Shown: piece after piece, positions 45,224 through 55,302 of the stretch
Layout: every line of letters begins with the position of its first letter
Position numbering within the stretch: the stretch's first letter is position 1
DNA from: Aquirhabdus parva
GTDB taxonomy: Bacteria; Pseudomonadota; Gammaproteobacteria; Pseudomonadales; Moraxellaceae
Length of the DNA stretch: 64,000 nucleotides
Direction of reading: 5' to 3'
Assembly (NCBI RefSeq): GCF_003351745.1
Contig: NZ_CP031222.1
Coordinates: forward strand, 248,001-312,000
Notes under the pieces: model-generated
Database searches by the model: none
What the model was told of the DNA's origin: nothing
Seen by the model: only the letters and a program-made list of their open reading frames with translations
Position numbers and translations under genes: made by a program

Positions 45224-46696
45224 TTAGCCTTCAATCATTTTCCCTTGATACACACCTGTGGATTGCTCATCTGCGCAAGCGTTACGCTGACTGCCTGTAG
45301 CGTGGGTCCGACCTATGTTCGCCCAACCACGCCGCAACCCAGCGCATGGTTAACCGAGCAGGGCAGTGGAGTTACACAGGACACCCATCGGCAGTGGTGG
45401 CAGCGTTTTGGCTCGCCAGAATTAAATAGTCTGATTGAAAAGGCCACACACAATAATGACGACCTCGCCGCCGCCGTGGCACGAGTCGAGCAGGCGGATG
45501 CGACTGCACGGATTGCGGGTGCAAGCCTACGGCCCCAAGTAGACCTTGGAGCCACAGCGACCCATGCCCGCTCAGAAGCTTCAAGTGGCGGCATGCAAAC
45601 CCACTCTCAATATAGCCCGCTGCTCTCTGCCAGCTACGAGATCGACTTCTGGGGCAAGAACCGTGCTGCACGCGAAGCCGCCATCGCCGCTGCCAAAACC
45701 AGTCGCTATGACCGAGCCACTGTAGAGCTTGCCGTCATGACCAGCGTGGTCAGCGACTACTTTCAAGCCTTAGCACTGCGTGACCGCATCAGCATCGCGG
45801 AAAACAACCTTAAGAATGCCCAAACCACCCTAAAAGGCCTGCAAACCCAGCAAAGCGTCGGCATCATCACCGCCCTAGACACCGCACAGCAAGAAACTGC
45901 TGTGGCAACCCTCTATGCCTCGATTCCCCCGCTGAAACAACAACTACGCCAACTGTGTGATGCACTGGCGATCCTGACCGGGCAGTTGCCTGAAGCAGTC
46001 GATATCCCCAGCGGCAGTCTGGCAGGACTGACCACACCCGTGATCGAAGCGGGCTTGCCCTCTGAGTTACTCGCACGTCGACCCGATGTCGCCGAGGCCG
46101 AGGCGCAATTGATCGCAGCCAATGCCAATATCAAAGTGGCACGTGCCGCGTATTTCCCCAGTATCAGCCTGACCGCAAATGGCGGCTTTGTCAGCAATAC
46201 GCTGTCCACCGCACTGAGTCCTGCCAATCGGGTCTTTAGCCTTGCGGCAGGTCTGACGCAGCCGATCTTTGCGGGCGGGGCGATCAGCGGGCAATACGAC
46301 TATAGCAAGGCGCGCTATGCCGAATTACTGGCGGACTACCACAAGACCGTGATCAGCGCCTATGCCAATGTCGAAGACGCACTGGTCGCCGTACAGCAAA
46401 CCGCAGAGCAGCAAAGCCGCCAGCAGGCCGCTTTTGATAAGGCACAACATGCCTATAGCCTTGCCAATGCCCAACTGCATGCGGGCACCGTCAATATCCT
46501 CACCGTGCTAAGTACCCAGCAAGCCGTATTCAGTAGCGATGACCAACTGACCCAAGTCAAACTCGCTCACCTGCAAGCCCTGCTGTCACTGTATAACGCC
46601 CTAGGCGGCGGCTGGCAGCAAGAAGAATCACAACATTCACCAACCAGCACCTCATCTGCGATCGCGCAAGCCCGTTTAGGAAATACCCATGACTAA
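45200..46696 (+). CDS. Outer-membrane efflux factor lipoprotein (NodT/OprM family)
   Basis: 498 residues. The signal ends in lipobox LTAC, followed by SVGPTYVRP, the standard start of mature OprM/NodT proteins. Two repeated halves each contain a long helical hairpin (ALRPQVDLGATATHARS-like segments and AYFPSISLTANGGFVSN) forming the trimeric channel-tunnel. The ATG at 45200 lacks a ribosome binding site. First gene of a five-gene series with adaptor, RND permease, response regulator and sensor kinase; its 3' end overlaps the adaptor gene by 8 bp. Codon use is G+C-richer than the island to its left. Confidence 0.92.
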   Translation: MSRQKDKPLAFNHFPLIHTCGLLICASVTLTACSVGPTYVRPTTPQPSAWLTEQGSGVTQDTHRQWWQRFGSPELNSLIEKATHNNDDLAAAVARVEQADATARIAGASLRPQVDLGATATHARSEASSGGMQTHSQYSPLLSASYEIDFWGKNRAAREAAIAAAKTSRYDRATVELAVMTSVVSDYFQALALRDRISIAENNLKNAQTTLKGLQTQQSVGIITALDTAQQETAVATLYASIPPLKQQLRQLCDALAILTGQLPEAVDIPSGSLAGLTTPVIEAGLPSELLARRPDVAEAEAQLIAANANIKVARAAYFPSISLTANGGFVSNTLSTALSPANRVFSLAAGLTQPIFAGGAISGQYDYSKARYAELLADYHKTVISAYANVEDALVAVQQTAEQQSRQQAAFDKAQHAYSLANAQLHAGTVNILTVLSTQQAVFSSDDQLTQVKLAHLQALLSLYNALGGGWQQEESQHSPTSTSSAIAQARLGNTHD

Positions 46697-47942
46697 TCCC
46701 ACGCCCAACCCGACGCCCGCGCCAACTGCAACACCGCAAACTCCCGCTCAGCCTGAGCGTAAAAAGACCCGTGTGATCATGATCGGGGCAACCGTGGTGG
46801 TAATCGGTGGACTGGTCTGGTATGGCAGCGGTTCACATGACAAAGCCGCCAAAGCTGATACCGGTAAGCCCAAAGCCGTGACGGTTGAAACCACTCGCGT
46901 CACTCGCATGGACATGCCGCAATATCTCGAAGGGCTGGGGACCGTACAAGCGTTTAACACCGTCACCGTAAATACGCGGGTGGATGGGCAATTGCAAAAG
47001 ATCGGCTTTACCGAAGGACAAACCGTGAATCGCGGCGATGTCTTGGCACAGATTGATCCCAGGCCAAATCAGGCGGCGCTGCTACTGGCACAGGCCAACA
47101 AAGCCAAAGATGAAGCCCAGCTTGCCAATGCCAAACGCGATCTGGCGCGCTACCAACTGCTTGAACCGCAGCAGCTCACCAGTAAACAAACACTAGACGC
47201 CCAGCGGGCCACGGTTGCCCAGCTTGCGGCACAGGTGCAAGCGGATCAGGCCGCGGTGGACAATGCCAAAACCCAACTCGACTACACCACCATTACCTCA
47301 CCGATTACGGGTCGCACTGGGATTCGCTTGGTGGATGTCGGCAATATGGTGCATAGCACCGATACCACGGGTATCGTGGTCGTGACGCAGATGCAGCCGA
47401 TCTCGCTGATCTTTACCCTGCCCGAAGAAGCACTGAGCCAAGTCAATCAGGCACTGGAGAAGGGCAAAGTGCCTGTCGCTGCACTGGCGCGGGATGGCAG
47501 TAAGATACTGGATCAAGGCACGCTGGCCCTAGTGGATAACCAGATCAACCAGACCTCGGGCACCATCAAACTCAAAGCAACTTTTGGCAATAGCCATCTC
47601 CAGCTCTGGCCGGGACAGTTCATCAATGCCCGTTTGCTGCTGCAAGTTCACCAGCAAGCCTTGACCATTCCCGATAGCGCCGCACAGCGTGGTCCGAATG
47701 GCATGTTTACCTATGTGTTGAAGCCGGACTCGACGGTCGAAGCAAGACCGATCAAAGTCGGTATTGATACCGGTAAGGTGATGGTGGTGGAGAGCGGACT
47801 TACCGAGGGTGAGCAAGTCGTGACCAATAACCAATATCGCCTGCAACCCGGTAGTAGCGTCAAGGTTAAAGATGCCAAAAAAGATAAAGCGCCACACGCC
47901 AAAGATGACGCGTCAGCAGATAAGGCAGGTGCGGCATCATGA
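46689..47942 (+). CDS. RND periplasmic adaptor (MdtA-like)
   Basis: 417 residues. A single N-terminal membrane anchor (MIGATVVVIGGLVWYGSGS) without a lipobox, preceded by a Pro/Thr-rich cytosolic tail, then lipoyl halves (QKIGFTEGQTVNRGDVLAQI and ITSPITGRTGIRLVDVG), a Gln/Ala-rich helical hairpin between them (about 130-190), beta barrel and a charged Lys/Asp/Ala C-terminus. MdtA and MuxA are the closest recalled families. It overlaps the genes on both sides, so the pump is one translation unit. Confidence 0.92.
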   Translation: MTNPTPNPTPAPTATPQTPAQPERKKTRVIMIGATVVVIGGLVWYGSGSHDKAAKADTGKPKAVTVETTRVTRMDMPQYLEGLGTVQAFNTVTVNTRVDGQLQKIGFTEGQTVNRGDVLAQIDPRPNQAALLLAQANKAKDEAQLANAKRDLARYQLLEPQQLTSKQTLDAQRATVAQLAAQVQADQAAVDNAKTQLDYTTITSPITGRTGIRLVDVGNMVHSTDTTGIVVVTQMQPISLIFTLPEEALSQVNQALEKGKVPVAALARDGSKILDQGTLALVDNQINQTSGTIKLKATFGNSHLQLWPGQFINARLLLQVHQQALTIPDSAAQRGPNGMFTYVLKPDSTVEARPIKVGIDTGKVMVVESGLTEGEQVVTNNQYRLQPGSSVKVKDAKKDKAPHAKDDASADKAGAAS

Positions 47943-50900
47943 ATATTTCCGCACCGTTTATTCACCGTCCGATTGCCACGTCACTCCTTATGGCAGGCAT
48001 CTTTTTGATTGGTCTGGTGGCGTATCCCATGCTGCCCGTTGCGCCGTTGCCGCAGGTGGATTTTCCGACCATCTTGGTGTCGACCAAGCTATCGGGTGCC
48101 AGTCCTGAGACCATGGCGTCTTCGGTGGCACAGCCACTCGAGACCCAGTTTGCCCAGATTCCCGGGGTCAGTCAGATGACCTCGACCAGTGTGTTGGGCT
48201 CGACTCAGATCACGCTACAATTTGATCTCAATCGCAATATCGACGCCGCAGCACAGGACGTCCAGTCAGCGATCACCGCTGCGGGCGGTCAATTGCCAAA
48301 AAACCTGCCTTCGCCACCGTCTTACCGCAAGGTCAATCCTGCCGATGCGCCGATCCTGACCTATAGCGCGCACTCCGATGTCTTGCCCCTCACCGAAGTC
48401 GATGACTATGCCGAAACCGTGGTGGCACAGCGTTTATCCCAAATCGCGGGGGTTGCGCAGGTATCGCTGGGTGGTCAGCAGAAGCCCGCGATCCGCGTTC
48501 AGGTTGATCCGGCCAAGCTCGCCGCGACAGGTCTACAGCTTGAGGATGTTGCCAATATCATCACCACGGCAAGTGTCAACGCGCCCAAGGGATCGATCAG
48601 CGGCACCAAACATAGCTTTGCCATCTATAACAACGACCAGTTGCAGAAAGCCGCACCGTGGAATGACGTGATCATCGCCTATAAAAATGGCGCACCGATA
48701 CGGGTACGTGATATCGGTATCGCGGTGGATGGCGCGGAAAATACACAACTTGCCGCATGGCAAAACGGCAAGCCCGGTATCATCCTGCAAGTGTTTAAAC
48801 AGCCCGGTTTTAACATTCTTGATACCGTTGCCAATATTGAAAAAGTCCTGCCAGACGTGATGGCGGCAGCGCCTGCATCGCTCAAGCTGGACAAGATCAT
48901 AGACCGTACCACGACCATCAAGGCGTCGGTGGATGATGTGCAGTTCACCCTGATCCTGACGATTTTCCTTGTGGTGATGGTGATTTTTCTGTTTTTGCGC
49001 ACCTTCTGGGCGACCATCATCCCCGGCATTACCGTGCCTTTGGCATTGATGGGTACGGCAGCGCTGATGTATGCGGTGGGCTATAGCTTGGATAACCTAT
49101 CGCTCATGGGCTTGACCATCGCGGTGGGTTTTGTGGTGGATGATGCCATCGTGATGCTGGAAAACATCTATCGCCATATCGAAGAGGGCATGACCCCCAA
49201 GGAAGCCGCGCTGAAAGGCTCGCAAGAGATTGGCTTTACCATTTTGACCATCAGTATTTCGCTGATTGCAGTGTTTATTCCACTGCTGCTGATGAGCGGG
49301 ATCATTGGGCGGCTGTTCCGTGAGTTTGCCATTACCGTGACCATGACCATTGCGGTATCAGCGCTGGTGTCGCTGACGCTATCACCGATGATGTGTGCGC
49401 TGTTTTTGCGTGATGAGCGGCATGCCCAGCATGGCAAAGTCTATATGTTTATCGAAGGATTATTTGACAAGCTGCTTGCGGGGTATAGCCGTGCTTTGGA
49501 TAAGGTTCTGCGTCATCAAGGCCTGACCATGATTGTCTTTGTCCTGACCATCGTCAGTACTGGATTCTTATACGTTGCCATTCCTAAAGGATTTTTTCCC
49601 CAGCAGGACACGGGCATCATTGCGGGGTTGTCGGATGCAGCTCAGGATATCTCCTTTGATGAAATGGTGCGTGTCCAGCATCGCCTGACCGATGTGATTG
49701 CCAAAGACCCGGATATTGCCGGGTGGGCGGCTTCGGTCGGGGGTACGCGACCACTGAATAATGGTCAGATCAATATTGGGTTAAAACCCCGTGATGAGCG
49801 CACGGCGTCTGCCGATGAGATCATTACCCGACTACGCAAAGAGCTGGCAAAAGTTCCGGGTGCGACGCTGTACTTGCAAGCATCGCAGGACTTGAATGTC
49901 GGTGGGCGGCTGTCGCGCACGCAGTATCAGTACACCATTCAGGATGCGGATCTGGAAGAGCTGGATGAGTGGGCGCCTAAGCTGCTTACGGCATTGAAGG
50001 CCTTGCCACAACTGCGTGATGTCGCGTCTGACCAACAGACCAACAGTACCATGCTGTCACTGGTCATTGACCGTGATCAGGCGGCACGCTTTGGCATTCA
50101 GCCATCGCTGATTGACCAGACCTTATATGATGCCTTCGGTCAGCGCCAAGTGGGTCAGTACTTTACCCAGCTCAACAGCTATCACGTGATTCTGGAAGTC
50201 ACGCCAACCCTGCAAGCTGATCCCAATACCTTAAACAAACTGTATATCACTTCGCCCCTGACCGGTGAGCAAGTGCCACTGTCAACCTTTGCGCATTTTG
50301 ATACGCAGCATGTCGCGTTCCTCTCAGTCAATCACCAAGGACAATTCCCTGCGGTGACGCTGTCGTTTAACCTTGCGCCAAACATCGCGCTGAGTCAGGC
50401 GGTGGATGCGATTAACAACACTGCCAGCAAGATCGGTATGCCGAGTTCCGTGTCTGGCACCTTTCAGGGTACTGCCCAAGCGTTTCAGTCATCGCTCAAG
50501 AGTCAGCCATATTTGATTCTGGCGGCGCTGGTTGTGGTCTATCTGATTTTGGGTGTGCTGTATGAGAGCTATATTCATCCGCTGACCATTCTCTCCACCT
50601 TGCCTTCGGCGGGTGCGGGGGCACTGTTGATGCTGATGTTGTTTCACTTTGAGCTGTCGGTGATTGCCTTGATCGGGATCATTTTGCTGATCGGGATTGT
50701 TAAAAAGAACGGCATTATGATGGTGGATTTTGCGATTCAGGCCGAGCGAGAGCAGCACCTGTCGCCTGAGGCGTCAATCCGTCAGGCGTGTTTATTGCGC
50801 TTCCGTCCGATCATGATGACCACCATGGCGGCGCTGCTGGCGGCATTGCCGCTGATGCTCGGGCATGGTACGGGCTCGGAGCTGCGCCAACCGCTGGGTT

Positions 50901-51058
50901 ATACCATGGTGGGTGGTTTGCTGCTTAGTCAAGCATTGACCTTGTTTACCACACCAGTCGTGTATTTGTACTTGGATCGTTTTAGTCTACGCTTGGCGCG
51001 TCGCCGTGAGGCGCGTAAGGCACGTCGGGAGCAGGCGGCGCTTGTACATAAGTCATAG
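47939..51058 (+). CDS. RND efflux permease (MdtB/MdtC/MuxB-like)
   Basis: 1039 residues, twelve helices with two periplasmic loops. IHRPIATSLLMAGIFLIGLV then LPVAPLPQVDFPTI is typical of the Mdt/Mux branch, and helix 4 carries the proton-relay Asp pair in GFVVDDAIVMLENIYRHIEE. MdtBC and MuxBC pumps normally have two RND subunits; only one is encoded here, so it may work as a homotrimer. Start overlaps the adaptor stop (ATGA). Regulated in all likelihood by the two-component genes that follow. Confidence 0.93.
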   Translation: MNISAPFIHRPIATSLLMAGIFLIGLVAYPMLPVAPLPQVDFPTILVSTKLSGASPETMASSVAQPLETQFAQIPGVSQMTSTSVLGSTQITLQFDLNRNIDAAAQDVQSAITAAGGQLPKNLPSPPSYRKVNPADAPILTYSAHSDVLPLTEVDDYAETVVAQRLSQIAGVAQVSLGGQQKPAIRVQVDPAKLAATGLQLEDVANIITTASVNAPKGSISGTKHSFAIYNNDQLQKAAPWNDVIIAYKNGAPIRVRDIGIAVDGAENTQLAAWQNGKPGIILQVFKQPGFNILDTVANIEKVLPDVMAAAPASLKLDKIIDRTTTIKASVDDVQFTLILTIFLVVMVIFLFLRTFWATIIPGITVPLALMGTAALMYAVGYSLDNLSLMGLTIAVGFVVDDAIVMLENIYRHIEEGMTPKEAALKGSQEIGFTILTISISLIAVFIPLLLMSGIIGRLFREFAITVTMTIAVSALVSLTLSPMMCALFLRDERHAQHGKVYMFIEGLFDKLLAGYSRALDKVLRHQGLTMIVFVLTIVSTGFLYVAIPKGFFPQQDTGIIAGLSDAAQDISFDEMVRVQHRLTDVIAKDPDIAGWAASVGGTRPLNNGQINIGLKPRDERTASADEIITRLRKELAKVPGATLYLQASQDLNVGGRLSRTQYQYTIQDADLEELDEWAPKLLTALKALPQLRDVASDQQTNSTMLSLVIDRDQAARFGIQPSLIDQTLYDAFGQRQVGQYFTQLNSYHVILEVTPTLQADPNTLNKLYITSPLTGEQVPLSTFAHFDTQHVAFLSVNHQGQFPAVTLSFNLAPNIALSQAVDAINNTASKIGMPSSVSGTFQGTAQAFQSSLKSQPYLILAALVVVYLILGVLYESYIHPLTILSTLPSAGAGALLMLMLFHFELSVIALIGIILLIGIVKKNGIMMVDFAIQAEREQHLSPEASIRQACLLRFRPIMMTTMAALLAALPLMLGHGTGSELRQPLGYTMVGGLLLSQALTLFTTPVVYLYLDRFSLRLARRREARKARREQAALVHKS

Positions 51059-51062
51059 GGTT

Positions 51063-51091
51063 TTGACAATAGTCGTTGCAGCCCCTAGGCT
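51063..51091 (+). promoter_or_regulatory. Possible promoter of the two-component pair
   Basis: TTGACA (51063-51068), 17 bp, TAGGCT (51086-51091). Perfect -35, poor -10, which would suit an activator-dependent promoter. Confidence 0.4.
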
Positions 51092-51133
51092 GTCCGTGGT
51101 CTGGCATGACTTTATTTTGGGGAAAGGGTGATC

Positions 51134-51817
51134 ATGAAAGTATTGCTGGTCGAGGACAATGAGCGTGTTGCCAAGTTTATCGTGAAAGGTCTGCAGGAAG
51201 CAGGGCATACCGTGGATCATGCCGATAATGGTCGTGATGGTATCTTTCTCGCCGCCAGTAGCGCGTTTGATGTGATCATCATGGATCGCATGCTGCCGGA
51301 TAATGTAGATGGACTGGCGATCATTGGAACCTTGCGCAGTGCGGGTGTGCGTACGCCGATCCTGATCTTGAGTGCTTTGTCTGATGTGGATGAGCGGATC
51401 AAAGGTTTGCAGAGTGGCGGTGATGACTACCTGACTAAGCCCTTTGCCTTTGGTGAGTTACTGGCGCGTCTGGATGCCTTGGCGCGTCGTACCCAGAGTA
51501 ACCCGAAGGCCACGTCGCTCGATGTCGGTGATCTGCATATGGATTTACTATCGCGCAAGGTCACGCGCGGGCAGCGCAATATCTTGCTCCAGCCGCGGGA
51601 ATTCAAACTGTTGGAATATCTCATGCGTCATGCGGGACAAGTGGTGACGCGTACCATGATGATTGAAAATGTCTGGGAATATCACTTTGACCCGCAGACC
51701 AATGTGATCGATGTTCATATCAGTAAACTGCGTCAGCGGATTGACAGTGACTTTGAGCGACCGTTGCTGCGTACGGTACGCAATGCGGGCTATATGCTGA
51801 CGGCCCATGATGAATAG
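51134..51817 (+). CDS. OmpR/PhoB-family response regulator
   Basis: 227 residues from the ATG at 51134, preceded by AAAGG; a GTG at 51128 is also in frame. Receiver domain with LLVEDNERV, phosphoacceptor Asp in VIIMDRMLPDNVDG and Lys in YLTKPFAF; C-terminal winged helix with LLQPREFKLLEYLMRH and TNVIDVHISKLRQRID. It lies between the RND gene and its partner kinase and probably activates the pump operon. Confidence 0.93.
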   Translation: MKVLLVEDNERVAKFIVKGLQEAGHTVDHADNGRDGIFLAASSAFDVIIMDRMLPDNVDGLAIIGTLRSAGVRTPILILSALSDVDERIKGLQSGGDDYLTKPFAFGELLARLDALARRTQSNPKATSLDVGDLHMDLLSRKVTRGQRNILLQPREFKLLEYLMRHAGQVVTRTMMIENVWEYHFDPQTNVIDVHISKLRQRIDSDFERPLLRTVRNAGYMLTAHDE

Positions 51818-51843
51818 GCGCACAATGTTATGATAATCACGCT

Positions 51844-53193
51844 ATGAAACTCATCCGTTCTTCCGCGTTCTTTCTGGCCGTCGGCTATGTCTTTTTGGGC
51901 ATTATTGCGTTGGGGATGTTTGCCACGCCGCTGTGGTATGCATGGCGAGTGACCATCAATGATGGTCGTGCGGAGCTCTTGCAAGCCGATACCCAGCGCT
52001 TTAATGCCGTGTTTCAGCGCGATGGCGCGATGCAGTTGATCAACTTTATCAATGCACGGGTCGGTATGCAGATTCCCGGTGAGCGTATTTTGATTCTGGC
52101 GGATAGCGACAAGCACCTGCTTGCCGGCAATATGCCCACATGGCCGAAAAATGTCTCTGATAAGCCTGGCATTTATACCATTTCGATGGATCTGGGCGGG
52201 AGTCCCGCACAAGTTGTGGTGGTGCGCTCTTATTTGCCCAATGGTTATAACTTGCTGGTCGGGCGTGATTTATCGCGTTTTGCACCGCTCGAAACGCGAT
52301 TCTGGTATGGGTTGTCTGGTGCGATTCTGATCCTGATCATTGACGGGGTGTTGGGCGGACTATTGATTCGTCGCGCGTTGATGTTTCGTATTCAAGGCAT
52401 CGATCAGACCGTCTCTGCGATTGTGCAAGGCGATCTCGGACACAGGCTTATGACCAAATCCAGCGGTGATGAGCTGGATACCTTGAGCATTACCATCAAT
52501 CAATTGCTCGATCAGATTGAGCAGCTCATTCATGGTATTCGTAATGTCTCCAACACCATCGCCCATGACCTGCGTACGCCTCTGGCCGAGCTGCGTTCAC
52601 GGCTGGAAGTGCTGGCATTGACTCAGCCAAGCCCAGATGAAACTTTCGCTGAAATCGATGCGGCGGTGAGTGATGTGGATCGGGTTATTCGTATTTTTAA
52701 TGCGCTGCTGCGCCTTGCTGAGATTGATGCCGGGCTGCGTCGCTCGGGTTTTGTCTTGGTTGATGCGGTCAAGATCGTCACCGATGCGGTGGATTTTTAT
52801 TTACCCGTGACCGAGTTGAATGATATCGAACTGATCTTTCAGCACAACGGCGGTGCGCCAGTGCTTGGCGACCCTGTGTTGCTGGCGCAAGCGGTGAGCA
52901 ATCTGATGGACAATGCCCTGAAATACGTGGGTAGTCATGGCAAGATTACCGTCGAAGTGTCGAGCCTAAGCGGGGAGACGGTGCAAATCAGTATCGCGGA
53001 TAATGGTCCGGGTATCCCCGATGCCGAAAAGCCTAAAGTCACCGAGCGCTTCTTTCGTGGACGCGCGAGCAATGACATGCCGGGTGTGGGGCTGGGGCTA
53101 ACGCTGGTGGATGCCGTGGCGAGGCTGCATGGCGGCCGGTTAATCCTTGAGGATAATCACCCGGGATTGAAGGCACGTATCGTGATTGGCTAA
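51844..53193 (+). CDS. Sensor histidine kinase
   Basis: 449 residues. Two membrane helices (about 10-32 and 160-180) flank a roughly 125-residue periplasmic sensor region; then a HAMP linker, H box IAHDLRTPLAELRSRLEVL with the phosphorylated His, N box NLMDNALKYVG, G1 DNGPGIPDAEK and G2 GVGLGLTLVDAVARLHGG. It follows the response regulator by 26 bp. Signal not inferable; pump regulators of this type often sense envelope stress, metals or biocides. Confidence 0.93.
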   Translation: MKLIRSSAFFLAVGYVFLGIIALGMFATPLWYAWRVTINDGRAELLQADTQRFNAVFQRDGAMQLINFINARVGMQIPGERILILADSDKHLLAGNMPTWPKNVSDKPGIYTISMDLGGSPAQVVVVRSYLPNGYNLLVGRDLSRFAPLETRFWYGLSGAILILIIDGVLGGLLIRRALMFRIQGIDQTVSAIVQGDLGHRLMTKSSGDELDTLSITINQLLDQIEQLIHGIRNVSNTIAHDLRTPLAELRSRLEVLALTQPSPDETFAEIDAAVSDVDRVIRIFNALLRLAEIDAGLRRSGFVLVDAVKIVTDAVDFYLPVTELNDIELIFQHNGGAPVLGDPVLLAQAVSNLMDNALKYVGSHGKITVEVSSLSGETVQISIADNGPGIPDAEKPKVTERFFRGRASNDMPGVGLGLTLVDAVARLHGGRLILEDNHPGLKARIVIG

Positions 53194-53304
53194 GTCTCTG
53201 CCAAAGAATGCCCCGATCGACCGAAAAATTTGTCCAAATGGATGCTAGACATTCATTTTTGTACTAAGCTTCTAAGCTATTTTGAAGATACAGGTTGAAC
53301 AGTC

Positions 53305-55167
53305 ATGCTGCGTTGGTTCGAAAGCCGCGTTGATCCCTATCCTGAACAACCTCTTAAAGCGTTACCCAAGACCTTTTTTGCCTTTGTCTGGCAGAGTACC
53401 GAAGGTTTGCGAACGCTGATGTTTAGTATGGCTATACTCACATCAATCATTGGCGTCTTTGAAGCATTGCTCTTTGCCATGATGGGTAAAATGGTCGACT
53501 GGCTAAGCCACGTCGAGCCTGCACAGCTGTGGGCAAAAGAAACCCATCATCTGCTGATCTTGGCGGCGATTATTCTGGGCAGTGTTTTTTTGATTGCGCT
53601 GCAATCCATGATCAAGCAGCAGGCCCTGCTGGGTAACTTCCCGATGCGCTTGCGCTGGAATTTCCACCGCTTGATGCTGAGTCAAAGTATCAGTTTCTTT
53701 AGCGATGACTTTGCTGGACGGATCGCGACCAAAGTCATGCAAACCTCGCTGGCGGTGCGTGATTTCTGGATGGTGATGGCGGATATTTTTGCTTTTATCA
53801 TCGTCTACTTTGTCACGCTGACGGTGGTGATGGGCTCGTTTGATCTATGGATGCTGGCACCATTTTTAATTTGGCTTGCGGCATATATCGCCAGTCTGTT
53901 TTATTTCATTCCGCGTTTAGGTCGCATCGCCAAGCAGCAAGCCGATGCACGCTCGATCATGGTGGGGCGAGTGACCGATGCCTATACCAATATCCAGACC
54001 GTCAAGTTATTTTCCCATGCGGGTCGTGAGGCTGGTTTTGCCAAAAATGCGATGCAGCAGTTTCTGACCACGGTACATGGGCAAATGCGTCTTGCGACCG
54101 GATTTGAGATTATCAATCATGGTCTGAATATGCTGTTGATTGTCTCCACGGCTGGCGTTGCGCTGTGGCTCTGGACACAAAGCTTGCTGGGCATTGGCGC
54201 AGTCGCAGCAGCAACGGCGATGGCACTGCGGTTAAACGGCATGGCGCACTGGATCATGTGGGAGATGTCATCGCTGTTTGAAAACATCGGAACGGTGCAG
54301 GATGGCATTACCACCCTGACCAAACCGCATCTGATTCAGGATGTGCCAGACGCCAAACCGCTCAAGGTAGAGCATAGTCAGATTCAATTTGATCATGTGA
54401 CCTTTGGTTACCATGCCGAGCAGCAGATTCTGGATAATCTATCCCTGACGATTCATGCGGGTGAGAAGGTGGGGCTGGTTGGTCGTTCGGGCGCAGGGAA
54501 ATCAACGCTGATCAATCTGCTGCTGCATTTTTATCAGCCGCAGGCGGGACGTATTCTGATTGACGGGCAAGACATCCGCTTGGTGACGCAAGAAAGTCTT
54601 CGTGCCCAGATTGGTATGGTTACGCAAGACACGTCGCTTCTACATCGTTCGGTGCGAGACAATATCCTCTATGGTCGTCCTGATGCGACAGAAGCGGATA
54701 TGGTGGCTGCGGCAGAGCAGGCCGAGGCTGATGAGTTCATTGCTGATTTGACCGATCCCCGTGGACGTACGGGTTACGATGCGCATGTCGGTGAGCGTGG
54801 CGTCAAGCTCTCTGGTGGTCAGCGTCAGCGCATAGCCATTGCCCGCGTGATGCTCAAAGATGCGCCGATCCTGCTATTGGATGAAGCCACCAGTGCGCTG
54901 GACTCCGAAGTGGAAGCGGCGATTCAGCATAGCCTCTATCAACTGATGCGCGGTAAAACCGTGATTGCGATTGCGCATCGGCTGTCCACCATCATGGCGA
55001 TGGATCGACTGATCGTGATGGATCAAGGCAAGGTGGTAGAGCAGGGCACCCATCAAGAGCTCTTGGCTCAAAATGGCCTGTATGCGCGGCTTTGGGAACA
55101 CCAAAGTGGCGGCTTCTTGCTGGATGAAGGCGAAGAGGAAAGCGGCGTGCAGCCTGAGCGGGTCTAA
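53305..55167 (+). CDS. ABC exporter, fused permease and ATPase
   Basis: 620 residues. N-terminal membrane domain with six helices (about 40-340), then a nucleotide-binding domain with Walker A GRSGAGKST, Q-loop VTQDTSLLH, signature LSGGQRQRIAIARV, Walker B ILLLDEATSALD and H-loop IAHRLSTI. A half-size exporter that works as a dimer, in the MsbA/multidrug group; essential msbA is usually linked to lpxK, which is absent here, so I leave the substrate open. Separate transcription from the kinase is likely (112 bp gap). Confidence 0.9.
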   Translation: MLRWFESRVDPYPEQPLKALPKTFFAFVWQSTEGLRTLMFSMAILTSIIGVFEALLFAMMGKMVDWLSHVEPAQLWAKETHHLLILAAIILGSVFLIALQSMIKQQALLGNFPMRLRWNFHRLMLSQSISFFSDDFAGRIATKVMQTSLAVRDFWMVMADIFAFIIVYFVTLTVVMGSFDLWMLAPFLIWLAAYIASLFYFIPRLGRIAKQQADARSIMVGRVTDAYTNIQTVKLFSHAGREAGFAKNAMQQFLTTVHGQMRLATGFEIINHGLNMLLIVSTAGVALWLWTQSLLGIGAVAAATAMALRLNGMAHWIMWEMSSLFENIGTVQDGITTLTKPHLIQDVPDAKPLKVEHSQIQFDHVTFGYHAEQQILDNLSLTIHAGEKVGLVGRSGAGKSTLINLLLHFYQPQAGRILIDGQDIRLVTQESLRAQIGMVTQDTSLLHRSVRDNILYGRPDATEADMVAAAEQAEADEFIADLTDPRGRTGYDAHVGERGVKLSGGQRQRIAIARVMLKDAPILLLDEATSALDSEVEAAIQHSLYQLMRGKTVIAIAHRLSTIMAMDRLIVMDQGKVVEQGTHQELLAQNGLYARLWEHQSGGFLLDEGEEESGVQPERV

Positions 55168-55197
55168 CGTTAGACTCACTTTGAAAGTGCCCGCTCG

Positions 55198-55228
55198 AAA
55201 AAAAGGATAGTCAGACTATCCTTTTTTT
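55198..55228. terminator. Bidirectional terminator after the ABC exporter
   Basis: AGGATAG / CTATCCT with A run before and T run after; usable by the exporter gene and by the small minus-strand gene to the right. Confidence 0.9.
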
Positions 55229-55302
55229 ATAACGCTATGGATCTATGACATATATGTTTTCTATGAACATACTTACCCATCCTATGAGATGGGAGGGATA
55301 TA

